64,000 nucleotides of DNA from a virus, in the IMG/VR virus record IMGVR_UViG_3300027779_000011, positions 62,001 through 126,000 of that record, one strand, 5' to 3'. Shown here piece after piece: positions 25,227 to 33,700 of this stretch. The notes under the pieces were generated by a model. The model had not been told where the DNA came from and ran no database searches. It worked only from the letters and a program-made list of their open reading frames with translations. How positions within the stretch are numbered: position 1 is the stretch's first letter; each line of letters opens with the position of its first letter. The position numbers and the translations under genes were made by a program.

Positions 25227-26438
25227 ATGTTGAATACATCAGTTGCTCCATCAGTAGGGCCACAAGTCGTAGATGATGTTAGTCTAAAAAGTAGTGTCAA
25301 TTCTCGTCAAATTAGAGACAGAATTGAAGGCGATATTGCAAAGCTAATTACATTTCAGCCCTTGTACGGCATCGTGTTTATGAGCTTGAATAAGATCGAG
25401 TCAAGGAAGATTCCAACGCTTGCCGTTGGAGTTACTAGGCGAGTTGATCTTGCTCTATATTACAATCCAGACTTTATAGATGGCCTTAGTCGGGCAGAGT
25501 TGAGGGCGGTGTTGAAGCATGAGGCTTTGCACGTTTTGCTTCATCATATCTCTAGAGCAAAGCACTTCTCTTATAATATGCGTGGGTATAATATTGCGGC
25601 AGATATGGCAATTAATCAGCATATCGAAGGATTGCCGGAGGGCTGCTTTTACCCAAGCACCCTTAATCTTCCAGATTCCGAATCCTCTGAGTGGTATTAT
25701 GAAAGCTTAAAGAAGGAGTCAGATGAAAATGGCCATGATATAAGCGAGGTTGGCGAAGGAAAGGGCAAGCTCGTAGATGACCACTCTATGTGGCAGGATA
25801 TGGATGATGATATTATCAAAGAAAAGATTCGTCATATAGCAGAAAAGGCCATAAAGGAACAGGAGAAGAAGGGTTGGGGCGATGTAGGAGCAGATCTGGC
25901 AGGAAAGATTATAGCCGCAAACAAACCTGTTGTAAACTGGAAGAGGGAGGTTCGATACTTTATTAACAAGCTTGTCATGATGGGGCGAAAGAGTACTCGT
26001 ATGCGGCCCAATCGTCGCTATGGATATGTTAACCCCGGAAGCAAAAGGGACTATACTAGTAGGCTTTTAATTGGGGTTGATACATCTGGCTCTGTAAGTG
26101 ATGAGCAGCTAAAGATGTTCTTCACAGAAATAAATGGAATGATCGATCATGTGCAGGTAGACGTTATTCAGTTTGATTACAATTTACAGGGAGAGCCTGA
26201 GCCTTTTAGAAAGAAGTCTAAGGATATTAATATCATAGGAAGGGGCGGGACTAATTTTGAGCCAGTAATTAAGCTAGCAGATGAGATGAAGTACGATGGT
26301 CTTATTATATTCACAGATGGTTACGCGCCATTCCCAACAAAGCCAAAGGCCCGTATGCTTTGGGCTGTATCAGAAAGAGACAGCGATGTTAATTTTCCTT
26401 ATGGAAAGAAAGTAGTTGTAGCAGAAAAAAGAGTTTGA
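25227..26438 (+). CDS. DUF2201-like metallopeptidase-type protein with VWA domain
   Basis: A 403-residue protein starting at the ATG after TTAGGAGG. HEALHVLLHH (residues 98-107) is the HExxH-like motif of the DUF2201 N-terminal domain. A Glu/Lys-rich middle leads to a VWA-like domain from about residue 280, with the metal-site sequence GVDTSGSVS, GRGGTNFEP and IIFTDGYAP. In bacteria such proteins are encoded next to MoxR ATPases and act with them in protein remodelling or complex maturation. Its partner gene is directly upstream, and both share the unusual CGN arginine usage. A phage role in virion assembly or host protein remodelling is inference. Confidence 0.9.
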   Translation: MLNTSVAPSVGPQVVDDVSLKSSVNSRQIRDRIEGDIAKLITFQPLYGIVFMSLNKIESRKIPTLAVGVTRRVDLALYYNPDFIDGLSRAELRAVLKHEALHVLLHHISRAKHFSYNMRGYNIAADMAINQHIEGLPEGCFYPSTLNLPDSESSEWYYESLKKESDENGHDISEVGEGKGKLVDDHSMWQDMDDDIIKEKIRHIAEKAIKEQEKKGWGDVGADLAGKIIAANKPVVNWKREVRYFINKLVMMGRKSTRMRPNRRYGYVNPGSKRDYTSRLLIGVDTSGSVSDEQLKMFFTEINGMIDHVQVDVIQFDYNLQGEPEPFRKKSKDINIIGRGGTNFEPVIKLADEMKYDGLIIFTDGYAPFPTKPKARMLWAVSERDSDVNFPYGKKVVVAEKRV

Positions 26439-26447
26439 CGTGTAGCT

Positions 26448-26488
26448 TTTGGGTAGCATACCATTTGTGTGCTACCCAAATTTTTTTT
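26448..26488 (+). terminator. Rho-independent terminator after VWA gene
   Basis: TTTGGGTAGCA pairs with TGCTACCCAAA, extended by two weaker pairs, and is followed by eight T. It is one of the strongest terminators in the window. Confidence 0.92.
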
Positions 26489-26498
26489 AGGGAGATAG

Positions 26499-27692
26499 AT
26501 GTTAATTTTGAATAACAAGATAACTAGCAAGTTGTCTACATTGATGGTTGCTTTTGATGCAGGTTCTAGGATTGAGGGGGATGACTTTAATAGCGGAATA
26601 TCCCATATGCTTGAGCATTGCATTTTCAAGGGAACTACAAATAGGGATTGGCTAGAGGTACAAAGAGAGTTTGCGTTCATAGGGGCAAGGCCAAACGCAT
26701 TTACTTCAAGTGAGATGGTTTGTTATCATGTTACTGTTCCATATGAAAACTTAGAATCTGCGGCAGATATATTATCTGATATTGTATTCAACTCTACAAT
26801 TCCAGATGAAGAATTCATCAAGGAAAAAGAGGTCGTAAAGGAAGAGGAGATATCAAGAAAAGACGATGTTGACGGATACATGTGGGAGGCGTTTTCAAAA
26901 GAGTGGTTCTCCAACCATCTGTCTGTTCCGGTTATAGGCACAAAGGATTCTATTGATAGATTCACAAGAGATGAGGTGAATTCATTTTACAACAAATATT
27001 GTGATAAAAAGGGTGCTATAGTATCCTTAGCGAGTTCTCTTAACAAGAGGGCTTCAAAGCAGTTATTAAACAAATACTTTGGAAAGTCAACCGGAAGATT
27101 CAGAAAGAACTATTCTTTGGATGACTCAACATATGAGCAGTCTAGAACCGTATTGCTTTCGAAAGATGGAATAGAACACTCCTATGTTTGGATGGCATAT
27201 CCGGGGATAGTCACCGGTAGTGATTGGGCTGCGGCCTCTCATGTTCTTATGTCAATTTTTGGAAGCGGCATGGACAGCAGACTCTTTACAGAGGTTAGGG
27301 AAAGAAGCGGCTTGGTTTATGGAATAGGGTCCGGTATGCAATCTTTTCAGGATGGCTCAGTGTGTCTTATTGACTTCTCATCAAGAGAGAAGAATGTGGA
27401 AAAGGCATTGTCAATCGTAGATGGGCAAGTTGACTTGATAAAGTCAGAACGAATTACAGATGAGGAGCTTGAGCGGGCTAAGAACAAAATACGTTCTTCT
27501 GTCTATTCTTTAAATGAGAATAGCTTTGGCGTTGCCTTTTCTAATTTAAAATCAAGATTTAACTCGACTTCAAATATAGAGGAACTTATGAACAAAATAA
27601 ACTCCGTAACAAAAGATGATATAATTGATGTTGCAAATATTGTTTTTGACAAAGATAGGCAGCTAACGATGGTATGTAAAAATAATAATTAG
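26499..27692 (+). CDS. M16 family zinc peptidase (processing-peptidase type)
   Basis: A 397-residue M16 peptidase. The inverted zinc motif HxxEH is HMLEH at residues 36-40, and the third ligand falls in the Glu cluster near residues 115-117, the expected ~76-residue spacing. The C-terminal half has the ERSGLVYGI segment that shapes the M16 active chamber. M16B enzymes cleave small unfolded peptides or leader sequences. A single ~400-residue subunit like this usually works as a homodimer. It has no signal peptide, so it acts in the cytoplasm. It lies between two terminated genes and peptide deformylase. M16 peptidases are rare in phages, and its target is unknown. Confidence 0.93.
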   Translation: MLILNNKITSKLSTLMVAFDAGSRIEGDDFNSGISHMLEHCIFKGTTNRDWLEVQREFAFIGARPNAFTSSEMVCYHVTVPYENLESAADILSDIVFNSTIPDEEFIKEKEVVKEEEISRKDDVDGYMWEAFSKEWFSNHLSVPVIGTKDSIDRFTRDEVNSFYNKYCDKKGAIVSLASSLNKRASKQLLNKYFGKSTGRFRKNYSLDDSTYEQSRTVLLSKDGIEHSYVWMAYPGIVTGSDWAAASHVLMSIFGSGMDSRLFTEVRERSGLVYGIGSGMQSFQDGSVCLIDFSSREKNVEKALSIVDGQVDLIKSERITDEELERAKNKIRSSVYSLNENSFGVAFSNLKSRFNSTSNIEELMNKINSVTKDDIIDVANIVFDKDRQLTMVCKNNN

Positions 27693-27705
27693 AAATAATT
27701 TATTT

Positions 27706-27716
27706 AGTATAATTAA
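27706..27716 (+). promoter_or_regulatory. Shared AGTATAATTAA motif, candidate promoter
   Basis: This 11-base motif occurs identically at 52736 and 58933, each time shortly before a gene. Here it lies 20 bases ahead of the deformylase ATG. It contains TATAAT but no good -35. Confidence 0.5.
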
Positions 27717-27736
27717 AAGATAGTTAAAGAATATAT

Positions 27737-28279
27737 ATGTCGTTATTAAATATAATTACTGTTCCAAATAAGCTGTTGAGGCAACGATGCTTTGATGTTA
27801 CAGATGATATGTTTGGAGAAGAACTCGATTCCTTTATGTCATCTATGGCAGAGACGATGTATTCTTTAAAAGGTGTCGGATTAGCAGCCCCGCAAGTCGG
27901 CTTGGGTTACAGGGTATTGGTAGCAGACATGTCAGAGGGTAGGCGAGAATCTTATGTCAAGATGGTGAACCCTGAGATTGTGGATTTGTCAGATGAAACA
28001 ATAAAGATAAGCGAAGGTTGTTTATCTGTTCCAAACTTTGAAACAGAAGTAGAGAGGTCTTGGGAAGTGACTGTTCTTTATAGCACCCCGCTTGGGGAGA
28101 GGACAAAAGAAAGGCTTTCTGGATATTATTCTGTTGTTATTCAGCATGAGATAGACCACTTGAATGGCATAACTATTTTGGATAAAGCTGGAAACCTCAC
28201 TAGACGGATGTATATGAACAAGATTAAAAAATCTAAAAAGAAGTTCGAAAGACTTCTTAAGAAAAATAGCCTAATATGA
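27737..28279 (+). CDS. def: Peptide deformylase
   Basis: A 180-residue peptide deformylase, which removes the formyl group from new N-terminal methionines on the ribosome. All three motifs are present: GVGLAAPQ (residues 46-53), EGCLSVP with the metal-binding Cys95, and QHEIDHLNG with His137, Glu138 and His141. It has a normal length, including a basic C-terminal helix, whereas many marine phage deformylases are shortened. Its last bases overlap the next gene's start by four (ATGA). It would keep N-terminal processing going for the burst of phage proteins (inference). Confidence 0.96.
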   Translation: MSLLNIITVPNKLLRQRCFDVTDDMFGEELDSFMSSMAETMYSLKGVGLAAPQVGLGYRVLVADMSEGRRESYVKMVNPEIVDLSDETIKISEGCLSVPNFETEVERSWEVTVLYSTPLGERTKERLSGYYSVVIQHEIDHLNGITILDKAGNLTRRMYMNKIKKSKKKFERLLKKNSLI

Positions 28280-28608
28280 ACACAGTAAGAGAAAAGCATA
28301 GCTGGGGAGGCGTTGAAATATGGGCAAAGAGCAAGCACTTTGTAGGCATATTTTATTCTATCGACGCAAGAGAGAGCGTTATAATACCAAGCTGTAACTC
28401 TTCCGTTTCTACATATAGGGTTTCCTCTGGAATACTATTGGTACAGGAGGAGGGATGTGATAAAGGCTCCGATGGAGTTATTATAACTTCGGGTGATTCA
28501 ATTTCGTTAAATAATAATATCGGACATATTTTTTCTGCAATAAGAGACTGCGAGATTTATGGAATTATCCCGCCGTCTTCGGGAGAAAAGGTTGGCAAAA
28601 AAAAATAG
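28276..28608 (+). CDS. Cupin-like small protein
   Basis: This 110-residue protein begins with SWGGVEIWAKSKHFVG. That is the pattern of the small cupins related to mannose-6-phosphate isomerase C-terminal domains, followed by beta strands including ITSGDSISL. The usual metal-binding His residues of cupins are not evident, so it may be a non-catalytic fold. It overlaps peptide deformylase by four bases and is coupled to it. Function is unknown. Confidence 0.65.
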   Translation: MNTVREKHSWGGVEIWAKSKHFVGIFYSIDARESVIIPSCNSSVSTYRVSSGILLVQEEGCDKGSDGVIITSGDSISLNNNIGHIFSAIRDCEIYGIIPPSSGEKVGKKK

Positions 28609-28639
28609 ATATGTTTATTATGGTTAAATAATGTATTAG

Positions 28640-28668
28640 TTGAGAACTATTTACATTAACAGTAATAT
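28640..28668 (+). promoter_or_regulatory. Candidate sigma70-like promoter
   Basis: TTGAGA (28640-28645), 17 bases, TAATAT (28663-28668), in the gap before the membrane-protein/Hsp20/KH operon. The match is 5 of 6 and 4 of 6. Confidence 0.4.
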
Positions 28669-28704
28669 TATGATTATCATTAGTAATTTTATTTGAGGTT
28701 AACT

Positions 28705-29013
28705 TTGTTTTATAATTTATTATTCTTTGTACTTTCTTCGTGTGGTATAACTTTTCTTATAACACACTCTTCGATTTTTGAGCCAGTTAGAGAGTTTATA
28801 GGGCGCAGGTCTGATTTTTTCGGAGAGCTTGTAAACTGTCCGATGTGCTCTGGTTTTTGGGTTGGTTTCTTCATATCTATTATTGATTTTCAAGATTATA
28901 ACCCAATATATTCGGGAGCGATAGTCAGTCTGGTTTCTTGGCTTATTGCTGTATTTGCTTTTTATATAAACTCCATAGCGCTGGCTATGGAGACTTCGAT
29001 AGAAGAGGATTGA
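28705..29013 (+). CDS. Small membrane protein, DUF1360-like
   Basis: A 102-residue protein read from the TTG that follows TTGAGGTTAAC; the TTG at 28693 is less well placed. It has two or three hydrophobic segments (residues ~2-20, ~50-62 and ~70-92), with NCPMCSGFWVG between the first two. That Cys-x-x-Cys plus Gly-Phe-Trp pattern is typical of small DUF1360-type membrane proteins found in phages and Bacillus. The function of that family is not known to me. It sits at the head of the second Hsp20 operon. Confidence 0.75.
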   Translation: MFYNLLFFVLSSCGITFLITHSSIFEPVREFIGRRSDFFGELVNCPMCSGFWVGFFISIIDFQDYNPIYSGAIVSLVSWLIAVFAFYINSIALAMETSIEED

Positions 29014-29015
29014 TT

Positions 29016-29510
29016 ATGAACAAAAAAGAAGAAGTTGCTATCAGTAAAAGAAAAGTTGCATTACCAGGAAGAATTATAGATCTTCTATGGTCGGATGATG
29101 AATTTTATAGAGAAGTTGTATCTTCAAAGAAAATAACTCTAGATAAGTTTCCCAAAACAGACCAGTGGGTTGACGAAATGGGGTTTCATATGGAATTTGC
29201 ATTGGCCGGATATTCAACAAAGGATATAAGTATTAAGATCCATAACAGCACTCTGCTTGTTGAGAGCAGAAGAGATAGAGGCGATGACATGATTCCATCT
29301 GAAGACGGAGTTAGGAGCGCTAAGCCAAAGATAACTTACGGATCAATAGTTAGAGGAATTGCTAGAAGAAATTTTAAAAGCAAGGTTATAATTTCTTCTG
29401 ATTTTAGCATAGAGGATGCTGCCGCAAGTATGTTAAATGGATTATTACATATAATAATCCCAAAGGGAGTAGAACAGGAATGTACAATTGTTCGAATAAA
29501 AGAGGTGTAG
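29016..29510 (+). CDS. Second Hsp20-like protein, divergent
   Basis: A 164-residue protein starting at 29016, two bases after the upstream stop. The region FHMEFALAGYSTKDISIKI followed by LLVESRRD matches the first half of an alpha-crystallin domain. SFL-type strands and MLNGLLHIIIPKG match its end (compare EKGILSLNIPK in the first copy). The N-terminal 55 residues are charged and unlike the other Hsp20, so the two copies probably choose different clients. It is followed after one base by the KH-protein gene. Identification is sound but weaker than for the first copy. Confidence 0.82.
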   Translation: MNKKEEVAISKRKVALPGRIIDLLWSDDEFYREVVSSKKITLDKFPKTDQWVDEMGFHMEFALAGYSTKDISIKIHNSTLLVESRRDRGDDMIPSEDGVRSAKPKITYGSIVRGIARRNFKSKVIISSDFSIEDAAASMLNGLLHIIIPKGVEQECTIVRIKEV

Positions 29511-29511
29511 T

Positions 29512-29754
29512 ATGAGCGATATAAGTTTATTAATAACCACAATGGTTTCGTCTATAGTTGATGACACAGACAGTGTTTCTGTGTCAATGACCGAGGAGAA
29601 TAATGGATATCTGTTTGAGATAAAAGTAGACAAACAGGACGTTGGAAAGATAATTGGAAAGAAGGGAAGAATTGCTTCTGCTATAAGAACTGTAGCCAAG
29701 GCAGCTGGCGCTAAGAATGGCGTTAGGGCAATGGTAAATGTATTAAATGAGTAG
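29512..29754 (+). CDS. KH-domain RNA-binding protein, KhpA-like
   Basis: An 80-residue single KH domain. The RNA-binding GxxG loop is GKKGR within VGKIIGKKGRIASAIRTVAKA, the signature of bacterial KhpA (YlqC), and the length matches. KhpA binds many RNAs in the host and works with KhpB in Gram-positive species. A phage copy could steer mRNA stability or small-RNA regulation in favour of the virus (inference). It lies in a tight operon between Hsp20 and the HNH-type protein, with an AGAGG site before the ATG. Confidence 0.93.
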   Translation: MSDISLLITTMVSSIVDDTDSVSVSMTEENNGYLFEIKVDKQDVGKIIGKKGRIASAIRTVAKAAGAKNGVRAMVNVLNE

Positions 29755-29764
29755 TGGAGGAAGT

Positions 29765-30148
29765 ATGCCTAAGACATGGAGACAGAGGTGCTTGTCTAAC
29801 CCAGATACAATGTTTGTTAGAGCTATAAGCTCAGCAAAGAGAAGGTCCGTTCAAAAAGAAGTTGCATTTAATATATCTGCAAAGTTTTTAAAAGACCTGT
29901 ATCTTGAGCAGAACGGTCTTTGCCATTATTCTGGTATGCCTATCAGCATGGTAAAAAGAGACCCAAGGGTTTTACATGATCCTTTTAAAATGACTCTTGA
30001 CAGGGTTGACCCAGGAAAAGGATATGTGAAGAATAATGTAGTCTGGTGTGCCTATTGTGTAAACTCTATGAAGCAAAAAATGCCGTTAAAAACTTTTGTT
30101 AACGTATGTAGAGCTATAGCGAAAAATTCATCTAGTCATAAAAAATGA
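29765..30148 (+). CDS. HNH-like endonuclease
   Basis: A 127-residue protein starting after TGGAGGAAGT. The core NGLCHYSGMPI ... MTLDRVDPGKGYVKNNV ... CAYCVNSMK resembles small phage nucleases of the HNH/endonuclease VII type. There a Cys pair holds zinc and the D-R-x-D-P-x-x-G-Y segment carries catalytic residues; the classic first His is an Asp here (LDRVD). Such enzymes act as homing nucleases, resolvases or packaging nicking enzymes. It is not inside another gene, so it is more likely a functional phage enzyme than a recent homing insertion. Confidence 0.78.
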   Translation: MPKTWRQRCLSNPDTMFVRAISSAKRRSVQKEVAFNISAKFLKDLYLEQNGLCHYSGMPISMVKRDPRVLHDPFKMTLDRVDPGKGYVKNNVVWCAYCVNSMKQKMPLKTFVNVCRAIAKNSSSHKK

Positions 30149-30354
30149 AAAAAGAAGAAGAGATATCAGATACAACCATAAGGGATGGCGTAATTGAGAT
30201 ATATCGCAATTACGGAATAGACATATCTGATATTGAAGATGATGACATCAAGAGGGTTGTAAGGCATTATAGAAGAAATCCAGATTCTTTATCTCAAGAT
30301 ATAAAATCTTCTAAGGAGAACTCTCATAATGTGATTGATAATGATATAATATAG
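30145..30354 (+). CDS. Small acidic hypothetical protein
   Basis: A 69-residue very acidic protein overlapping the HNH gene by four bases. It has a helical, Asp/Glu-rich centre and no known domain. Its support is the overlap coupling and codon pattern. It might be a DNA mimic or a binding partner of the nuclease, which is conjecture. Confidence 0.55.
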   Translation: MKKEEEISDTTIRDGVIEIYRNYGIDISDIEDDDIKRVVRHYRRNPDSLSQDIKSSKENSHNVIDNDII

Positions 30355-30374
30355 TAATTATACAAATATATATG

Positions 30375-30396
30375 AACACACGAGTGTGCGTGTGTT
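30375..30396 (+). promoter_or_regulatory. Hairpin upstream of the HU gene
   Basis: AACACACG and CGTGTGTT form an eight-base-pair stem around a six-base loop. No T-run follows, so it is not a terminator. It could be an operator or RNA structure controlling the HU gene 17 bases downstream, which lacks a clear ribosome site. Confidence 0.5.
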
Positions 30397-30413
30397 AATG
30401 GGCCAAATATTAA

Positions 30414-30701
30414 ATGACTAACAAGAAAGAAATATCTAAAATGCTCTCTAGGAGAACGCTGCTTTCCCAGAGGGAATCACTTCAGGTTGTAGAAGAGGTT
30501 TTCTCAATTATTAAAGAAGAAATAATTAATGGTAATGACGTGTCTATAGTTGGGTTTGGAAAGTTTTATATATACCAGCATGCTTCTAGGCCGGTTAGAA
30601 ATCCAAAAACCCAAGAGAGTATGCTGCTTGAACCATACAGCTGCCTTAGGTTTAAAGTTAGTAATTTAATCAAAAACAACTTAAAGAACTCTGGTGGTTA
30701 G
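30414..30701 (+). CDS. HU/IHF family DNA-binding protein
   Basis: A 95-residue histone-like protein with the two-helix dimer body followed by the arm motif VGFGKFYIY...SRPVRNPKT. That is the HU/IHF signature; the Pro that intercalates DNA sits in RPVRNP. It binds and bends DNA and may organise the phage chromosome or assist packaging or recombination. It is of standard length. No ribosome site is evident, and a hairpin lies just upstream. Confidence 0.93.
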   Translation: MTNKKEISKMLSRRTLLSQRESLQVVEEVFSIIKEEIINGNDVSIVGFGKFYIYQHASRPVRNPKTQESMLLEPYSCLRFKVSNLIKNNLKNSGG

Positions 30702-30711
30702 GTATATTTAA

Positions 30712-33700
30712 ATGAGTACTAAAATTACATTTATCGGCCTTGATGGCGATGCCGAACTAGAGGCAATGCTTAGGGACGCTGCATCTTCAGATGGGGAGCC
30801 GACCGGAACGGATGGGGTTGTTATTAATATACAATCCCTGGAAGCAACGTGGAATATAACTTCTGAAAAATGGGACATTGAGTTAATTGTAAAGATATTG
30901 GCAAGCGATGATTCCCTGTGGACTCATTGGCATTACGCAATAAATTCTACTTTTTCTGAGTCAGGAGCGGCTGGCGGATATATGGTTTTGGGCGGCGGCC
31001 TCATAAAGGTTATCTCGTCTGTTAGCCCCGGAGCATATAGCTTTGCAGTCGTAGCTGTAAATGGAGACCATGAAGCTGCAAGCAATGTCGATGTAACAAC
31101 TGTATTATTACCTGTCGATGGGTCTGCAACTGTAATTACCGACGCACTAGGCATAGACGGAGAGGAGACTGTATCTGTAAATCTACTGAGCTTGGCAGAC
31201 GAGCTTGGTATAGACAAAGAAGACCTGGTTGAGGCGATAGTTGCGTCAACATCTGTAGACACAGAGGTCACATCTGGAACACCACTTGTTGGTGGAAAGA
31301 CTTATTATAAAAATGCGGAAACAATAGTTACATCACAAGTAGCTAATGCATGGTTTGGTGGCGAGCGCAACCAACCATCATCCATTGGGCTTCCCTCCAA
31401 TGACCCGAAGGTTATAGGAATAGTACATGACGGGAGCCTAAGTCTGGATGGGCATGCTGAAAAAATTATGCTTACAACCAGCGCCAACATAAGGGGCAAG
31501 TTGCCTCATGTGAATCTATCTGCTCAGGGTGATATTGATGGCCCGGCTGTATTTAAGGCAAACGTAAAAACATGGCCAGCGTCAGAATATGTTGGTAAAG
31601 CTATTCCTGAAATTGATGCGTCAACTGGAGAGTATTACCTAGATTTATCACTTCTTAGGGCTGAGTTGGAAGATATGAGTGGAGGAGCTTTTGAGGAGTA
31701 TCCCGATTTTTCCACAACTCTATTTGAAGAAATAAGTAGCGTGCAGTCCGAGATAACCTTAACGGACGGGTTAAGCTTTCCAGATTCCGGTTATGTAAAG
31801 ATCGAAGAAGAGTTTATACTTTATACCGGAAAGACCGGAGATGACATACTTACAGGGTGTGTGAGAGGGATTTTGCCAAGCGCCGCGCCCACAGAGCATT
31901 CAGAGGGAACTGTAGTAAGAAGTATTCCGGACGTTATTAAAACCGTGCATGAAAAATATACCGATATTGTTATATCGGCAAATGTTGATGAGAGACTAGA
32001 CTTTGTGTTCGGGTCCTCCTCACCAGAGTTTTCAGCAGACACCTTTACACATAGGAACAGGTTCTTGTTTGACAAGCATAACGCGGCATTTAGAGCTGGC
32101 ACAGTAACAGGCACCTATTGGAACGCCGCCCACAGGGGTATTGCGTCTGCGGCGTTTGGTTATAATGGGGTTGCAAAGGGAGACGCGACGTTCGTAGCCG
32201 GTGCTTTTAACTACGCGGAGACTCCAGGTTCTGTGGTCATGGGGTTTGGAAGTTCGATTTGGGAGGGGGATGAAGAATCTAGCACCACTAGCCTTGGTGT
32301 AGCATCCTCTTCAAACACTATAACTGGTGGAGAGTATAACGACATTTATAATGGATACGGCTCCGGAGCTCTCTCTGGTGCAATAAACTGGGTTGACTTT
32401 TCAAGGTCTTCCGCTATTGTGTCTGGTGAGAAAAACTGGATTAGAGGCTCTTGTGATGAGAGGGTTAATTATTCGTTTATAGGTTCTGGGTATCAAAATA
32501 TAATAAACTTCTCCAATGGTTCCGGAATAGTTGCTGGAGATGAAAATATTATTGGTGGAGAGTCAACGGGTTCTTTTATAGGAGCTGGGGAGAATAATAA
32601 CATCCTCACAAATGAGGATGCCACAACTTCTTCTGGCCTTAAAAACGTGCTTAAAAATAGGGACAAGCTAATAGAAAATTCCCCATTCGCTCCCGGCGTG
32701 CTTGCGGATAGGTGGACTTGCGAGGATGATGACGGATATGGGAGATCGGAAAGAAGAAAGAAAATGAAAGATTCCGGTTCTAGTTACTTTGGTACTTCAT
32801 TCAACTCAGTTATAGGTGGTGGAAAGGAAAACACCATTGTCAACGCAGACCAGTCTTTTGTGGGCGGTGGAGATGAAAATATAATATCGGTATCAAGAAG
32901 CTCATCTATACTCGGAGGAGAGAATAATTCGATTGAGCCATATATTATCATCACAGGCCCCTTCGGAACTGGTTTTCACAGGTCATTCTCGATATCCCCA
33001 AGTTATGTCTCGGCAATAGTCGGAGGAAGAGATAACTTCATAATGGCAGACGCAAGCGCATCCACGATTGTAGGAGGTGTTGCGAACACCATAGTTGAAT
33101 CCGAGGTTGGGTTGCTATTCGGAAAGGATAATGCATCTCGAAAGACTCCGACAACAGAGGTTGTCACAAGGTTTACTCATACAACAGGTTACGCGGCAAA
33201 ATCTAATTTATACGGGCAGCACGCTCATGCTTCCGGCGGCTTTTATTCTGCAGGAGGAAGCACATCTAAGAGTGGAGCAAAATACGTTAAGCACACTTCT
33301 TCTCAAACAAGAAAGCTGATGGGCTATGAGGATCTTAGCAAAACTTCTGGATTCTTGAGAACCAAGGATGCTTCGTCAGATGTTTTATTGCAAAAAGTAA
33401 TAAACCAGGACGCCAAAGATATATCCGATGAAAGGGAGTTTGCCGAACAGGTTGGCTCTAAAAAGTCAGATATTATTAAAGCGGGACAGGCAAAGTATAT
33501 AAGCAAAGTAATGGAGTCTGATCCAGACCCAACAACTGAAAGCATTTGGAGCTCTAACTCTGATATGCACATTGGGTCGGCTCAGACATCTGTTCTAACA
33601 CTTAGGAGAGAGGTTACCTTTGGAGACTTTCTTACTCAGATTAACCCTCCGATGCTTTTTGGAGAAGAAACCGAAAAGGTCGGATATGGATTTCAGGAGG

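Noticed and set aside
28276-28608. Possible GroES next to the chaperone genes
   Set aside because: The size is right, but the sequence follows a cupin pattern and lacks the GroES mobile loop and dome motifs.
30375-30396. Hairpin before HU as a terminator
   Set aside because: No T-run follows the stem, so rho-independent termination is unlikely.
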